Counted from the first letter of the stretch, positions 18,407-28,228 are shown. The stretch: 64,000 nucleotides of DNA from Anaeromyxobacter terrae (GCF_022690685.1 NZ_JALCYY010000002.1:1-64000); one strand, 5' to 3'. Notes: generated by a model from the sequence alone, not told the origin. Translations and numbers: made by a program.

Positions 18407-19275
18407 GCGCGCGAGGGGAGCGGCGCCTGGGCGCCGCGCTCGTCGCCCCCGCGGGCGCGGCGCTGGCGCTCGTCGCGCTCGGCCCGCTCCTCGCCACGGC
18501 CTGGCTCTCGCTCCGGCACCGCGTCCCGGTGCTCGGGGAGGATCGCTTCGTCGGGCTCGCGAACTACGGCGCGCTCGCGCACGACGCGCGCTTCCTCGGC
18601 GCGCTCGCGAACACCGCGTACTTCACCGCCCTCGCGGTCGCCCTGGAGCTCGTCCTCGCGCTCCCGCTGGCGCTCGCGCTCCACCACGCCGGACGGGGCC
18701 GCGGCGGGATCCGCGCGGCGGTGCTCGTCCCCTGGATCCTGCCCACCGTCGTCGCGGCGAAGCTCTGGGCCCTCCTCCTCCAGCCGGACCTCGGCCTCCT
18801 CGCCCGGATCTGGCCCGACGGCGCGGGGGCGGTGCTCACCCGGCCCCGGCTCGCCCTGCACGCGGCGATCTTCGTGGACGTCTGGAAGACGACGCCCTTC
18901 GTCGCCCTCCTCCTCCTCGCCGGCCTGCAGGCGATCCCGGAGGACCTCGCCCGCGCGGCGCGGGTGGACGGCGCGTCCGCGCTCCGCGTGTTCCGCTCGA
19001 TCACGCTGCCGCTCCTGCGCCCGGCGATCCTCCTCGCCCTCCTGTTCCGCAGCCTCGACGCCTTCCGGGTGTTCGACGTCGTCTTCGTCCTCACCGAGGG
19101 CGGACCCGGCCACACGACCGAGCCGCTCTCGCTCTACGCGTACCGGACCCTCCTCCGCGCCGGCAGCTTCGGGCTCGGCGCGGCGATCTCGCTCGTCACG
19201 TTCCTGTGCGTGGTGGCGATCGGGCTCGCGTGGCTCTCCGCCCTCGGCGAGCGGCGTCCCGCGGAGGCGCCATGA
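18403..19275 (+). CDS. Sugar ABC transporter permease, MalF type
   Basis: Inner-membrane permease, 290 residues, with six predicted helices. It begins with GTG overlapping the upstream TGA. The permease EAA loop is IPEDLARAARVDGASALRVFRSITLPLLRP. VLVPWILPTVVAAKLW and FDVVFVLTEGGPGHTTEPLSLYAYR are typical of MalF/UgpA members of the CUT1 family. It pairs with the MalG-type permease that follows. Confidence 0.92.
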   Translation: MSARGERRLGAALVAPAGAALALVALGPLLATAWLSLRHRVPVLGEDRFVGLANYGALAHDARFLGALANTAYFTALAVALELVLALPLALALHHAGRGRGGIRAAVLVPWILPTVVAAKLWALLLQPDLGLLARIWPDGAGAVLTRPRLALHAAIFVDVWKTTPFVALLLLAGLQAIPEDLARAARVDGASALRVFRSITLPLLRPAILLALLFRSLDAFRVFDVVFVLTEGGPGHTTEPLSLYAYRTLLRAGSFGLGAAISLVTFLCVVAIGLAWLSALGERRPAEAP

Positions 19276-20075
19276 GCCCGCGCACCGCCTGGACGATCGC
19301 CCTCCCCTACCTCGCGTTCTTCCTCCTGCCCCTCGGCTGGCTCGCGCTCACCTCCTTCTGGCCCGACGCCGAGCTCGCCCGGCCCCTCCCCTCTCACCTC
19401 ACGCTCGAGAACCACGCCGCCGCGCTCGCCGGCGGCGGCCTCGCGCGCGCCGTCCTGAACTCGCTCCTCGTGAGCGGCGCGACCGCGGCGCTCGCCCTCG
19501 CGCTCGCCGCCCCGGCCGCGTTCGCCATCGCCCGGCTCGGCGTGCGCGGCGGCCGCGCGCTCCTGGCTGCCGCGCTCGCCGTCTCCATGTTCCCGCCCAT
19601 CGCCACCGCGGCCCCGCTCTACGCCGCGCTCAGGGCCGCGCGGCTCCTCGACACCCTCCCCGGCCTCGTCCTGCCCTACACGAGCTTCTCCGTGCCCCTC
19701 GCGCTCTGGCTCGTCACCGGCACCTTCCGCGCCCTCCCCCTGGAGCTCTACCGCGCCGCCCGCGTGGACGGGTGCACGCCGCTCGGCGCGTTCCGCCGGG
19801 TGCTCCTCCCGCTCGCCGCGCCCGGCGTCGCGACCGCGGGGCTCCTCGTGTTCGTCTTCGCCTGGAACGAGCTCCTCTACGCCGTGACGTTCCTCACCTC
19901 GCCCTCGCGCCGCACCGTGCCGGTCGCGCTCGCGCTCTTCGGCGGGGAGTTCCGGGACCCGTTCGTCGTCCTCGCCGCGGCGTCGATGCTCGCCACCGTG
20001 CCGGTCGTCGCCATCGCGGTCCTGTTCCAGCGGCGGGTCGTGGCGGGGCTCACGGCCGGCGCGGTGAAGGGGTGA
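19272..20075 (+). CDS. Sugar ABC transporter permease, MalG type
   Basis: Second permease of the heterodimer, 267 residues. The ATG overlaps the previous TGA. Features are the PLPSHLTLENHAAAL region before the permease domain, SMFPPIATAAPLYAALRA, the EAA loop LPLELYRAARVDGCTPLGAFRRVLLPLAAPG, and VFAWNELLYAVTFL, all typical of MalG/UgpE. Confidence 0.92.
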   Translation: MSPRTAWTIALPYLAFFLLPLGWLALTSFWPDAELARPLPSHLTLENHAAALAGGGLARAVLNSLLVSGATAALALALAAPAAFAIARLGVRGGRALLAAALAVSMFPPIATAAPLYAALRAARLLDTLPGLVLPYTSFSVPLALWLVTGTFRALPLELYRAARVDGCTPLGAFRRVLLPLAAPGVATAGLLVFVFAWNELLYAVTFLTSPSRRTVPVALALFGGEFRDPFVVLAAASMLATVPVVAIAVLFQRRVVAGLTAGAVKG

Positions 20076-21109
20076 GCGTGGCCGGCGTCCGCCTCGAGCT
20101 CGAGTCGCTCGCGAAGTCGTACGGCGGCGTGCCCGCGCTGCGCGGCGTGAGCCTCTCGGTCGGCGACGGGAAGCTCGTCGCCGTGGTCGGCCCGTCGGGC
20201 TGCGGGAAGTCCACGCTGCTGTCGCTCGTCGCCGGCCTCGACGCGCCCGACGCGGGCGTCATCCGGATCGACGGCCGCGTCGTGAACGACCTCTCCCCGC
20301 GGGAGCGGGACGTCGCGATGGTGTTCCAGAGCTACGCCCTCTACCCGCACATGACCGTGCGGCGGAACCTGGCCTTCCCGCTCGACGTGGCCGGCGTCCC
20401 GCGCCGGGAGATCGCGGCGCGGGTGGAGGAGGTCGCGGCGCTGCTCGGCCTCGCGCCGCTGCTCGACCGGCGCCCCGCCGCGCTCTCCGGCGGGCAGCGC
20501 CAGCGCGTCGCGCTGGGGCGGGCGCTCGTGCGCCGCCCGAAGGTGTTCCTCCTCGACGAGCCGCTCTCGAACCTCGACGCAGCGCTGCGGCTCGGCGTGC
20601 GCGCCGAGCTGAAGAAGCTGCACGAGCGGCTCGGCGCGACGTTCGTGTACGTCACGCACGACCAGGCCGAGGCGATGACGCTCGCCGACCGGATCGCGGT
20701 CCTCCGCGACGGCGCGCTGGAGCAGGTGGGGACGCCGCGCGAGATCTACGGCGCGCCGGCCACGGCGTTCGTGGCGCGCTTCGTCGGGACGCCGCCCGTG
20801 AACCTCGTCGCGCCGGAGGTGCTCGGGCTCCCCGAAGGCCCCATCGACGTGGCGCTCCGGCCCGAGGACCTGCGGGTCTCGCGCGAGGCCGGGGCAGCCG
20901 GTCTCGCGGCGCGCGTCTGGCTCGTCGAGCCGATGGGCTCGGAGACGTGGGTGACGGTGGAGCGCGCGGGCGCGCGGCTCGTCGCGCGCTGCGAGGCCGC
21001 CTTCGACGCGCCGCCGGGCGCTCCGGTGCGGCTCGGGTTCGATCCGCGCCGGCTGCAGCGGTTCGAACGCGAGACGGGGCGACGCGTCGTGCCCGATCGC
21101 CCCGGGTGA
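20072..21109 (+). CDS. Sugar ABC transporter ATPase, MalK/UgpC type
   Basis: ATPase of the CUT1 importer, 345 residues from a GTG overlapping the upstream TGA. Walker A GPSGCGKST, Q-loop MVFQSYALYPHMTV, signature LSGGQRQR, Walker B VFLLDEPLSNLDA, switch His in VTHDQAEAMTLADR. A C-terminal regulatory TOBE region starts about residue 240 (VGTPPVNLV, ALRPEDLRV, VWLVEPMGSETWVTV). The operon is then complete: binding protein, two permeases, ATPase. Confidence 0.94.
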   Translation: MSVAGVRLELESLAKSYGGVPALRGVSLSVGDGKLVAVVGPSGCGKSTLLSLVAGLDAPDAGVIRIDGRVVNDLSPRERDVAMVFQSYALYPHMTVRRNLAFPLDVAGVPRREIAARVEEVAALLGLAPLLDRRPAALSGGQRQRVALGRALVRRPKVFLLDEPLSNLDAALRLGVRAELKKLHERLGATFVYVTHDQAEAMTLADRIAVLRDGALEQVGTPREIYGAPATAFVARFVGTPPVNLVAPEVLGLPEGPIDVALRPEDLRVSREAGAAGLAARVWLVEPMGSETWVTVERAGARLVARCEAAFDAPPGAPVRLGFDPRRLQRFERETGRRVVPDRPG

Positions 21110-21139
21110 GGCCGCGCGCCCGGTGCCGGGCGCGCGGCC
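21110..21139 (+). terminator. Terminator-like GC hairpin after the sugar ABC operon
   Basis: A near-perfect dyad GGCCGCGCGCCCGG / CCGGGCGCGCGGCC begins one base after the ATPase stop. It has no U-run, so it may stall RNA polymerase or protect the 3' end rather than act as a classic terminator. Confidence 0.45.
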
Positions 21140-21180
21140 CGATGCGTTGCGTCCGGCCGCAGGGCCGCTAATGAACCGGC

Positions 21181-21901
21181 ATGCCCGACCCATCGCAGCC
21201 GCTCCTCTACGGCGAGCTCGCGGGGTGGTTCCACCTGCTCACCTCGCCGGACGAGTACGCGGACGAGGCCGCGTTCTACCGGGAGGCGCTGGTCGGCGTC
21301 GCCGGGCCCGTCGCGACGCTCCTCGAGCTGGGGAGCGGCGGCGGCAACAACGCCTCCCATCCGCTGCACGCTCACGGACGTGTCCGAGGCCATGCTCGCG
21401 CAGAGCCGCGCGCTCAACCCCGAGTGCGAGCACGTGCCGGGGGACATGCGTGGCCTGCGGCTGGGACGGACGTTCGACGCGGTGCTCGTGCACGACGCGA
21501 TCACGTACATGACGAGCGAGTCCGACCTCCGCGCCGCCATCGCGACGGCCCTCGTCCATTGTCGCCCGGGAGGGGCGGCGCTGTTCGTGCCGGACTGTAC
21601 GCGCGAGACGTTCACGACGCGCACCGACCACGGCGGACGCGACGGCGACGGGCGGGCCCTCCGATACCTCGAGTGGACGTGGGATCCCGATCCCGGCGAC
21701 TCGACGTACCTCGTGGACTTCGCGTATCTCCTCCGAGAGGGCGGGGACGTTCGGGCCCTCCACGATCGCCATGTGTGCGGGCTCTTTCCGCGCGCGCGCT
21801 GGCGCGCGCTGATCGCCGAGGCGGGCTTCGAGCCGCGACCGCTGCCTCGGGACCCCGGCGCGGACCTCGGGAGCGAGGTCTTCCTGGCAGTGCGCCCGTG
21901 A
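21181..21901 (+). pseudogene. Class I SAM-dependent methyltransferase, interrupted by a frameshift
   Basis: The N-terminal part (21181-21360) reads LLYGELAGWFHLLTSPDEYADEA then the SAM-binding loop LELGSGGGNNASH. The rest continues in another frame from 21365: CTLTDVSEAMLAQSRALNPECEHVPGDMRGL, then VLVHDAITYMTSESDL and the family's end. Total length 721 bases is not a multiple of three. In intact relatives I would expect a few residues (an LKARF-like strand) between ASH and the L-TDVS strand; here only CCGC stands there, as if about 14 bases were lost. It is either a real inactivating deletion or a sequencing error. Confidence 0.75.
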
Positions 21902-22132
21902 TCCACGGAGCATCGCGACGACGGTCGCCCGCCGCATGGGGCACGGTCCGTGGCGCGCCAGCGCCACGGCGACTCCGTTCACGGTCGCCCGGCCCCTGCG
22001 TCCGACGCACGCCGGCTCGCCCGCCCCCTGGGCCCCGCGGCGCCCAGGCGGGGCGCGCGGCGCGCTCGCCCGCACCGGGCGGGCCGCGGCGGTGTACGAA
22101 GGCGCCTGAACCGACACGAGAGGTGACGAGCG

Positions 22133-22453
22133 ATGGCCGGCAAGCTCCCCGAGAACTTCCTCCGCTTCAAGGGCACGCACCCCGAGATCTACGCCGCGTT
22201 CGAGGAGCTCGGGCGCACGCTGCACGAGAGCGGGCCGCTCTCCGAGCGCGAGCGGCGGCTCGTGAAGCTCGGCATCGCGGTGGGGCTCGGCACGGAGGGC
22301 GGCGTCCACTCCGCCGTCCGCTTCGCGAACGCCGGCGGCTGCTCGCGCGAGGACATCGCGCACGTCGTCCGGCTGGCCATCACGACCATCGGCTGGCCGC
22401 GGGCGCTCGCCGCCATGAGCTGGGTGGAGGATCTGGTCGGCGAGGAGAAGTAG
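22133..22453 (+). CDS. Carboxymuconolactone decarboxylase family protein
   Basis: 106-residue helical protein of the CMD/AhpD-like superfamily, shown by LPENFLRFKGTHPEIYAAFEELGRTLHESGPLSERERRLVKLGIAVGLGTEGGVHSAV, VVRLAITTIGWPRALAAMSWV. The place of the AhpD CxxC is taken by GTEGGVH; only one Cys (GGCSRED) remains, so AhpD-type peroxidase activity is unlikely. Members without the Cys pair have varied or unknown activity. Monocistronic, convergent with the RND operon. Confidence 0.85.
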   Translation: MAGKLPENFLRFKGTHPEIYAAFEELGRTLHESGPLSERERRLVKLGIAVGLGTEGGVHSAVRFANAGGCSREDIAHVVRLAITTIGWPRALAAMSWVEDLVGEEK

Positions 22454-22515
22454 CGAGCCCGCGCCCGCGCCGGCGGGTCGGCGCGAGCGGGGCGGCTGCG
22501 GCACCGGGTACTCGG

Positions 22516-25500
22516 TCAGTACACGTCGGTGCCGGTCGCGAGCGCGGCCTCGAGCGGCGGCGGGGGCCGGCGCTCCTTCTCCTCGGCGGTGCGGCTGCGC
22601 GCGCCCTCGCGCTGCAGCTCGGCGGCGCGCCCGTGCCGCGCGAGCATGTAGTAGAGGACCGGCACCGCGTAGCGGGAGAGCAAGGTCGCCGCGACCGCGC
22701 CGGCCATGAGCGCCACCGCGAGGCCCTGGAAGATCGGGTCCGCGAGCATCACGGCGCTCCCGACGATCACGGCGAGCGCCGTGAGCGCCATCGGCCGGAA
22801 CCGGACGAGCACCGCCTCCTCCACCGCCGCCGCGAGCGGCATCCCCTCGCGCAGCTTCAGCTCGGCGAAGTCCACGAGGATGATGCTGTTGCGGACGACG
22901 ATCCCCGCCCCTGCGATGAAGCCGATCATGCTCGTCGCGGTGAAGAAGGTCCCGCCGAGCGCGTGCGCCGGCAGGATCCCGATGAGCGACAGCGGGATCG
23001 GGACGAGGATCACGATGGGCATGGAGAAGCTCTGGAACCAGCCGACCATGAGCACGTAGATGAGCAGCATCACCGCCGCGAAGGCGAGGCCGAGGTCGCG
23101 GAAGACCTCGAGCGTGATGTGCCACTCCCCGTCCCACTTGAGCGAGGGCGACTCGGTGTCCGCCGGGTGGGCGAGTCCGTAGCGCGCGACCGGCTCGCCT
23201 CGGTCCCCGCGGAGTCCGTCGAGCTTCTTCTCGAGCGCGAGGAGCGCGTAGAGCGGGCTCTCGATCTGGCCGGCCAGATCGGCGGTGACGTAGGAGACCG
23301 GCTTCAGGTTCTTGTGCTGGATCTCGGCCGCCTCGCGGGTCCGCTCGACGCGGACGAGCTCGGAGAGCGGCACCTGGCCGCGCGCGCCCGGGACGGTGAG
23401 CGCGAGGAGCGTGTCGAGCCTGGAGCGCTGCGCCGGCGCGAGCTGGAGGACGAGCGGCACCTGCGCCGCGCCGCGCTCGACGTGGAACGCGCCGAGCGGC
23501 ACGCCGTAGCCGGCGGCGGCGAGGGTCTGCACGACGTGCGCGGGCGCCACGCCGTGGAGCGCCGCCTTCTCCCGGTCCACCGCCACGACGAGCTTGGGGG
23601 CCGTGGGATTGAGCGTCGAGTCCACGTCCACGATGCCGGGCACGGCGCGGAACGCCTCGCGCACCTCGCCGGTGATCCGATCGCGGGTCGCCGCGCTCGG
23701 GCCGTAGATCTCGGCCACCATCGTGGCGAGCACCGGCGGGCCGGGCGGGATCTCCACCACCTTCACGCGCGCGTCGTGCGGCTTCGCGAGCGCCTCGATC
23801 TCCGGACGCACCCGGACCGCGATGGCGTGGCTCGAGGCGTGGCGGTCCCCCTTCGCGACGAGGTTCACCTGGAGGTCCACCTGCTCCGGCGCCTCGCGCA
23901 TGAAGCTGTGCCGCACCATGCCGACGAAGGTGAACGGCGCGGCCACGCCGGAGTGGACCTGGACGCTCTCCACCTCCGGCTCGGCGAGGAGCCGGCGCGC
24001 CACCTGCTGGCCGAGGGCGAGCGACTCCTCTCGGGCGGCGCCCGCGGGGAGATCGAGCTGCACCTGGAACTCCCGCTTGTTGTCGAAGGGGAGCATCTTG
24101 ACCTTCACGGCGCCGGTGAAGAGCAGCGCCGTCGCGGCGAGGAGCAGCACCGCGACGCCGGCGAGGAAGCCGACGCGGACCTTCCAGGTCCCGAGCAGCC
24201 AGCGGACCATCCGGCGGTCGGCGCGCGCGAGCCGCCCCTCGGGCGCGGTCTCGGGGTGCGCCGACGGCAGGTCGTGCTCGGGCTCCGGCGCGTCCCGCGC
24301 CGGATCGGAGGGGTGGAGGCCGCTCGCGTCCGTGTCCGGGAGGTGCGCCTCCTTGCGGAAGATCTTCATCGCCGCCCAGGGGCTCACGACGAACGCGATG
24401 ACGAGCGAGAAGACCATCGCGACGCTCGCGCCCACCGGGATGGGCCGCATGTAGGGGCCCATGAGCCCGCGCACCATCGCCATCGGCAGGATGGCCGCGA
24501 TGACGGCGACCGTGGCGAGGATGGTCGGGTTCCCGACCTCGTCCACCGCGTCGAGCACGACCCGCGCGAAGCTCCGGCGCGGGCCGGGCAGGTACATGTG
24601 GCGGTGGATGTTCTCGACCACCACGATCGCGTCGTCGACCAGGATGCCGATCGAGAAGATGAGCGCGAACAGCGTGACGCGGTTCAGCGTGTAGCCGTTC
24701 AGGTAGGTGAGGAGCAGGGTCAGGGCGAGCGTCACCGGCACGGCGACCGCGACGACGAGCGCCGAGCGCCAGCCCATGGCGAGGAGGATGAGGGCGATGA
24801 CCGAGAGCGTCGCGATGAGGAGGTGCTCGATGAGCTCGTTCGACTTCTCGCCCGCGGTCTCGCCGTAGTTGCGGGTGATCGTCGCGTCGACCGAGGCCGG
24901 GATGAGCCCGCCGCGCAGCGCGTTCACCTTGGCGATGACCCGGTCGGCGAGCTCGGTCGCGTTCGTCCCGGGCCGCTTCGCCACCACCACCGTCGCGGCC
25001 TGCTCGAACCCGGGCCGCTCCTTCGAGGCGGTGAGCACCACCGCGGGCTCGGGCTCGGGCCCGTCCGTCACGCGGGCCACGTCCTCGACGTAGAGCGGCC
25101 GGCCGTCGCGCACCGCGACGACGACGCGCCGGAGCTCCTCCGCGGACCGCGCGAACCCGCGGGCCTCGACCTCCACGCGCGCGCCGCCGTCGACGAGCGC
25201 GCCGGCGGGGAGCTGCGCCTGGGCGGACTGGAGCGCCTGGTGGAGCTCGCCGATGGAGACGGACAGGGTGCGCAGCTTCGCCGGATCGGGCTCGATGCGC
25301 ACGACGCGCCGCGCGGCGCCCTCGACGCGCACCTGCGCGGTGCGCTCGACGTCCGAGATCTCCCGGGCGACCTGCTCGGCGAGCTTGCGCAGCTCGCCCG
25401 CCGGGAGCGCCTCCCGGCCGTGCAGCGTCACGGTGAGGAAGGGGACGTCGTCGATGGTGAGCGCCCGGACGACGGGCGGCATCGTGCCTTGCGGCAGCAG

Positions 25501-25875
25501 CTCCGGGTGCGCGCCGAGCTCCTGGTGGACCTTCACGAGGCTCGGCTCGAGCGGCTCGTTCACCTTGAACCGCACGGTGATGAACCCGGCGTTCGGCCGG
25601 CTCGTGCTGTAGAGGTACTCCACCCCCGGGATGCCCCACAGCCGCCGCTCGAGCGGCGTCACGACCTGGCTCTCCACCTCGGAGGGCGTGGCGCCCGGGA
25701 ACGGCACCATGACGTCGACCATGGGGACGACGATCTGCGGCTCCTCCTCGCGCGGCGTCAGCGACACGGCGAGCACGCCGAGCAGGATCGACGCGAAGAC
25801 GATCACCGGCGTCAGCTTCGAGCGCAGGAACGGGCGCGCGAGGCGCCCGGCGAGGCCATACTCCTGCTCCTTCAC
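22516..25875 (-). CDS. RND efflux transporter, inner-membrane pump subunit
   Basis: Proton-driven pump of about 1119 residues. The N-terminal helix is followed by a large periplasmic part (TPREEEPQIVVPMVDVMVPFPGATPSEVESQVVTPLERRLWGIPGVEYLYSTS). The proton-relay helix reads FSIGILVDDAIVVVENIHRH. A second periplasmic domain (AEIYGPSAATRDRITGEV...FRAVPGIVDVDS) and six more membrane helices follow, including FIAGAGIVVRNSIILVDF. GTG start at 25875 overlaps the membrane-fusion gene's stop. The subfamily looks like the AcrB/MdtB-like group with broad substrates rather than heavy metal, judging by the lack of Met-rich clusters, but this is tentative. Confidence 0.92.
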   Translation of the reverse strand: MKEQEYGLAGRLARPFLRSKLTPVIVFASILLGVLAVSLTPREEEPQIVVPMVDVMVPFPGATPSEVESQVVTPLERRLWGIPGVEYLYSTSRPNAGFITVRFKVNEPLEPSLVKVHQELGAHPELLPQGTMPPVVRALTIDDVPFLTVTLHGREALPAGELRKLAEQVAREISDVERTAQVRVEGAARRVVRIEPDPAKLRTLSVSIGELHQALQSAQAQLPAGALVDGGARVEVEARGFARSAEELRRVVVAVRDGRPLYVEDVARVTDGPEPEPAVVLTASKERPGFEQAATVVVAKRPGTNATELADRVIAKVNALRGGLIPASVDATITRNYGETAGEKSNELIEHLLIATLSVIALILLAMGWRSALVVAVAVPVTLALTLLLTYLNGYTLNRVTLFALIFSIGILVDDAIVVVENIHRHMYLPGPRRSFARVVLDAVDEVGNPTILATVAVIAAILPMAMVRGLMGPYMRPIPVGASVAMVFSLVIAFVVSPWAAMKIFRKEAHLPDTDASGLHPSDPARDAPEPEHDLPSAHPETAPEGRLARADRRMVRWLLGTWKVRVGFLAGVAVLLLAATALLFTGAVKVKMLPFDNKREFQVQLDLPAGAAREESLALGQQVARRLLAEPEVESVQVHSGVAAPFTFVGMVRHSFMREAPEQVDLQVNLVAKGDRHASSHAIAVRVRPEIEALAKPHDARVKVVEIPPGPPVLATMVAEIYGPSAATRDRITGEVREAFRAVPGIVDVDSTLNPTAPKLVVAVDREKAALHGVAPAHVVQTLAAAGYGVPLGAFHVERGAAQVPLVLQLAPAQRSRLDTLLALTVPGARGQVPLSELVRVERTREAAEIQHKNLKPVSYVTADLAGQIESPLYALLALEKKLDGLRGDRGEPVARYGLAHPADTESPSLKWDGEWHITLEVFRDLGLAFAAVMLLIYVLMVGWFQSFSMPIVILVPIPLSLIGILPAHALGGTFFTATSMIGFIAGAGIVVRNSIILVDFAELKLREGMPLAAAVEEAVLVRFRPMALTALAVIVGSAVMLADPIFQGLAVALMAGAVAATLLSRYAVPVLYYMLARHGRAAELQREGARSRTAEEKERRPPPPLEAALATGTDVY

Positions 25876-26879
25876 GGCTGCACCTCCACCGGCTCCCCGT
25901 CGCGCAGCGCGCCGGGGGCGTCGATCACGGTCTCCTCGGGCCGGAGGCCGGCGCGGACCGCGAAGCCGTCGCCGGTCGGCTCGCCGAGCGAGAGCCAGCG
26001 CAGCTCGGCCTTGCCGCCCGAGGCCACGAACACGCCGGTGAGATCGCCGCGCTCGACGAGCGCGCTCCGCGGCACCCAGGCGCCGCGCGCGCCCTCCGGC
26101 GCGCCCGGCACCTCGAGTCGCGCGAACGCGCCCGAGCGGAGCTCGCCCGTGACGCTGCGCACGCGCGCGCGCAGGCCGCGCCGGTGCGAGACCGGGTCGC
26201 CGCCCGGGGTGAGGGCGGTGATCTCGGCCTGGCCCTTCGCGTCGCCCGAGACGAACGGGAGCGCTCGCCCGAGCGCGAGCCCGGCCGCCTCCGCCTCGGT
26301 GAGGCTCGCCTGGAGCTCGAGCGTGTCGCCCTCGAGCTCCAGGAGCGGCTGGCCGGGGCCGACCATGTCGCCCGCCGAGATGCGGCGCGTCTGGAGGGTG
26401 CCGGCGAACGGCGCGCGGATCTGGGCGTAGTCGAGGTTCGCGCGCGCCGCGGCGAGGCCCGCCTGGGCCTGCGCGCGCTGGGAGACCGCCATCTCGAGCT
26501 CGGAGGGCGTCGCCGCGCGCTCCGCGGCGAGGGCGCGGATGCGCTTCTCGTGCGCCGCGGCCGCCGCGTAGCCGCTCTCGGCCGCGGCGAGCGCGCCGCG
26601 CAGGTCGTCGTCGGAGAGCGACACGAGGAGCTGGCCCTGCTTCACGCGCTGGCCCTCCTCGACGTGCAGCGCCGAGACGTGGGCGGCGATCCGCGTCGAG
26701 AGGGTGGCGCGGCGCGCAGCGATCACGTTCGCCGGGACGAGGTGGCCACCCGTGGGCGTCGTGTCGCCGTGGACGGGCCGGACGCGCCGCGGCGTGGCGG
26801 CCTGTGGCGCGGCGGCGGGCGAGGCGACGACGAGCGCGGGCGCGAGCAGCGCCAGCGCGGCGAGGGCAGCGGTCTTCAT
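25872..26879 (-). CDS. RND efflux periplasmic adaptor (membrane fusion protein)
   Basis: Adaptor subunit, 335 residues. A signal peptide (MKTAALAALALLAPALVVASPAAA) precedes a lipoyl-like half (RIAAHVSALHVEEGQRVKQGQLLVSLSDDDL), a coiled-coil hairpin (about residues 95-150) and the second lipoyl half (IRAPFAGTLQTRRISAGDMVGPGQPLLEL). The barrel and membrane-proximal domains follow. ATG overlaps the TolC-like gene's stop. No lipobox is seen. It links the pump to the outer-membrane channel. Confidence 0.92.
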   Translation of the reverse strand: MKTAALAALALLAPALVVASPAAAPQAATPRRVRPVHGDTTPTGGHLVPANVIAARRATLSTRIAAHVSALHVEEGQRVKQGQLLVSLSDDDLRGALAAAESGYAAAAAHEKRIRALAAERAATPSELEMAVSQRAQAQAGLAAARANLDYAQIRAPFAGTLQTRRISAGDMVGPGQPLLELEGDTLELQASLTEAEAAGLALGRALPFVSGDAKGQAEITALTPGGDPVSHRRGLRARVRSVTGELRSGAFARLEVPGAPEGARGAWVPRSALVERGDLTGVFVASGGKAELRWLSLGEPTGDGFAVRAGLRPEETVIDAPGALRDGEPVEVQP

Positions 26880-28228
26880 GGCGTGATCCCTTCGATGGGC
26901 AGGTTGAGCGCGAGCGCGAGGCGGGCGCGCGCGACGCGCGCCTCGAGCCGGCTCGCGAGGAGCAGGGCGCGGGCGCCGGCGAGGCCGGCCTCCGCGTCCA
27001 GGACGTCGGTGAGCGGGAGGAGGCCCTGGCGGTGGCGCGCGCCGCGGAGGTGGCGGGCCGACTCGGACGCCGCCACCGCCTCCTCGGCGGAGCGGATCCG
27101 GACGTCGGCGGTCTCGACCGCGCGGCGCGCCTCGCCGACCTCCCGGGTCGCCTCGCGCTCACGCCAGACGAGGGCCTCTCCCGCCGCGCGGGCCCGCGCC
27201 TGCGCCGCGCGCGTGGCCTGTGCGTCGGCGAGCGAGAGGTCCCAGCGCAGCATGAGGCCGAGCGTCGTCCAGCTGCCGCCGCGGGAGAGATCGCTCCCCT
27301 CGCGCATCGTCTCGGCGCTCGCCTGCGCGAAGAGCGACGGGAGCAGGCTCCCGCGCGCGGCGGAGACGCCAGCGTCCGCGGCGTCGCGCTGGAGCCGCGC
27401 CGCCACGAGATCGGGCCGGTCCGGCGGAGGCGGCGCGCCGTCGGCGACGGGCGGCAGCGGCGGGAGGGCCGCCACGGGCGTCGCGAGCTCGGCCTCCCCG
27501 ACCGCGTCACCGGCGACGAGCGCGAGCCCGGAGCGGGCGGAGGCGCGCCGCTGGAGCGCGGCGGCGCGCTCGGCCTCCGCCTGGGCGCGGAACGCGGAGG
27601 CGCGGGCGAGGTCCGCGTCGAGCGCGAGCCCCTGGGCGTTCCGCTCGCGCACGAAGCGCTCCGTCTCCTTCGCCTGCGCGAGGAGGTCGTCGGCGTAGCG
27701 GACACCTTCCTCCGAGACCTGCGCGCCGAAGTAGGCCTCGACGACGGCGGCGGCCATCTCGAGCCGGCGCCGCTCGTGGCTCGCCGCCTCGGCCCCGGCC
27801 ATCGCGCCCGCGGCGCGCGACCCGGCCGCGACGCGGCCCCCGGTGAAGACCGGCAGGTTGAGCGCGGCGCCCGCGCCCCAGCCCCCTACCGCGTCCGGGT
27901 GGTTGAGCCGCGCCGGGTCGAAGTCCGACTGGCCGATGCGGGCCTGATCGAGCTTCAGCCCGAAGGCCATCATCGGCTCGTCGGTGCGGACGCCACGGCC
28001 GGAGAGGGAGAGCGTCGGGAGGTGTCCGGCGCGGGCGCGCGCCGCCTCCGCGCGCGCGGCCTCGACCTGGGCGGAGGACGCCTTGAGGCCCGCGTTCTCC
28101 TGCCAGGCCGCGCGGATCGCCTCCTGGATGGTGACGGGCGGCGCCGCGGCGGCGCCGGCGGGGACGGCCGCGAGCGCGGCGAGCGCCGCGACCGTGAGCC
28201 GCTTCCACGTGATCGAATGGCTTTTCAC
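26876..28228 (-). CDS. TolC family outer-membrane efflux protein
   Basis: Outer-membrane channel subunit, 450 residues, first gene of the RND operon. The signal peptide (TVAALAALAAVPAGAAAAPP) is followed by two OEP repeats with long Ala/Arg/Glu helices: the first with TIQEAIRAAWQENAGLKASSAQVEAARAEAARARAGHLPTLSLSG and LNLPVFTGGR, the second with RPDLVAARLQRDAADAGVSAARGSLLPSLFA and LRWDLSLADAQ. Start is a GTG at 28228 lying inside an inverted repeat (28221-28258); no good ribosome site is seen. The dyad could bind a repressor or fold over the start. Confidence 0.9.
   Translation of the reverse strand: MKSHSITWKRLTVAALAALAAVPAGAAAAPPVTIQEAIRAAWQENAGLKASSAQVEAARAEAARARAGHLPTLSLSGRGVRTDEPMMAFGLKLDQARIGQSDFDPARLNHPDAVGGWGAGAALNLPVFTGGRVAAGSRAAGAMAGAEAASHERRRLEMAAAVVEAYFGAQVSEEGVRYADDLLAQAKETERFVRERNAQGLALDADLARASAFRAQAEAERAAALQRRASARSGLALVAGDAVGEAELATPVAALPPLPPVADGAPPPPDRPDLVAARLQRDAADAGVSAARGSLLPSLFAQASAETMREGSDLSRGGSWTTLGLMLRWDLSLADAQATRAAQARARAAGEALVWREREATREVGEARRAVETADVRIRSAEEAVAASESARHLRGARHRQGLLPLTDVLDAEAGLAGARALLLASRLEARVARARLALALNLPIEGITP

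Noticed and set aside
21181-21901. Two separate small methyltransferase genes
   Set aside because: The two halves are consecutive parts of one fold; the second has no ribosome site and lacks the SAM-binding loop.
22516-27705. Single 1729-codon minus-strand ORF
   Set aside because: Only the part from 25875 down is a real protein (RND pump). Upstream it is the antisense frame of the adaptor and TolC genes, open because of GC content.
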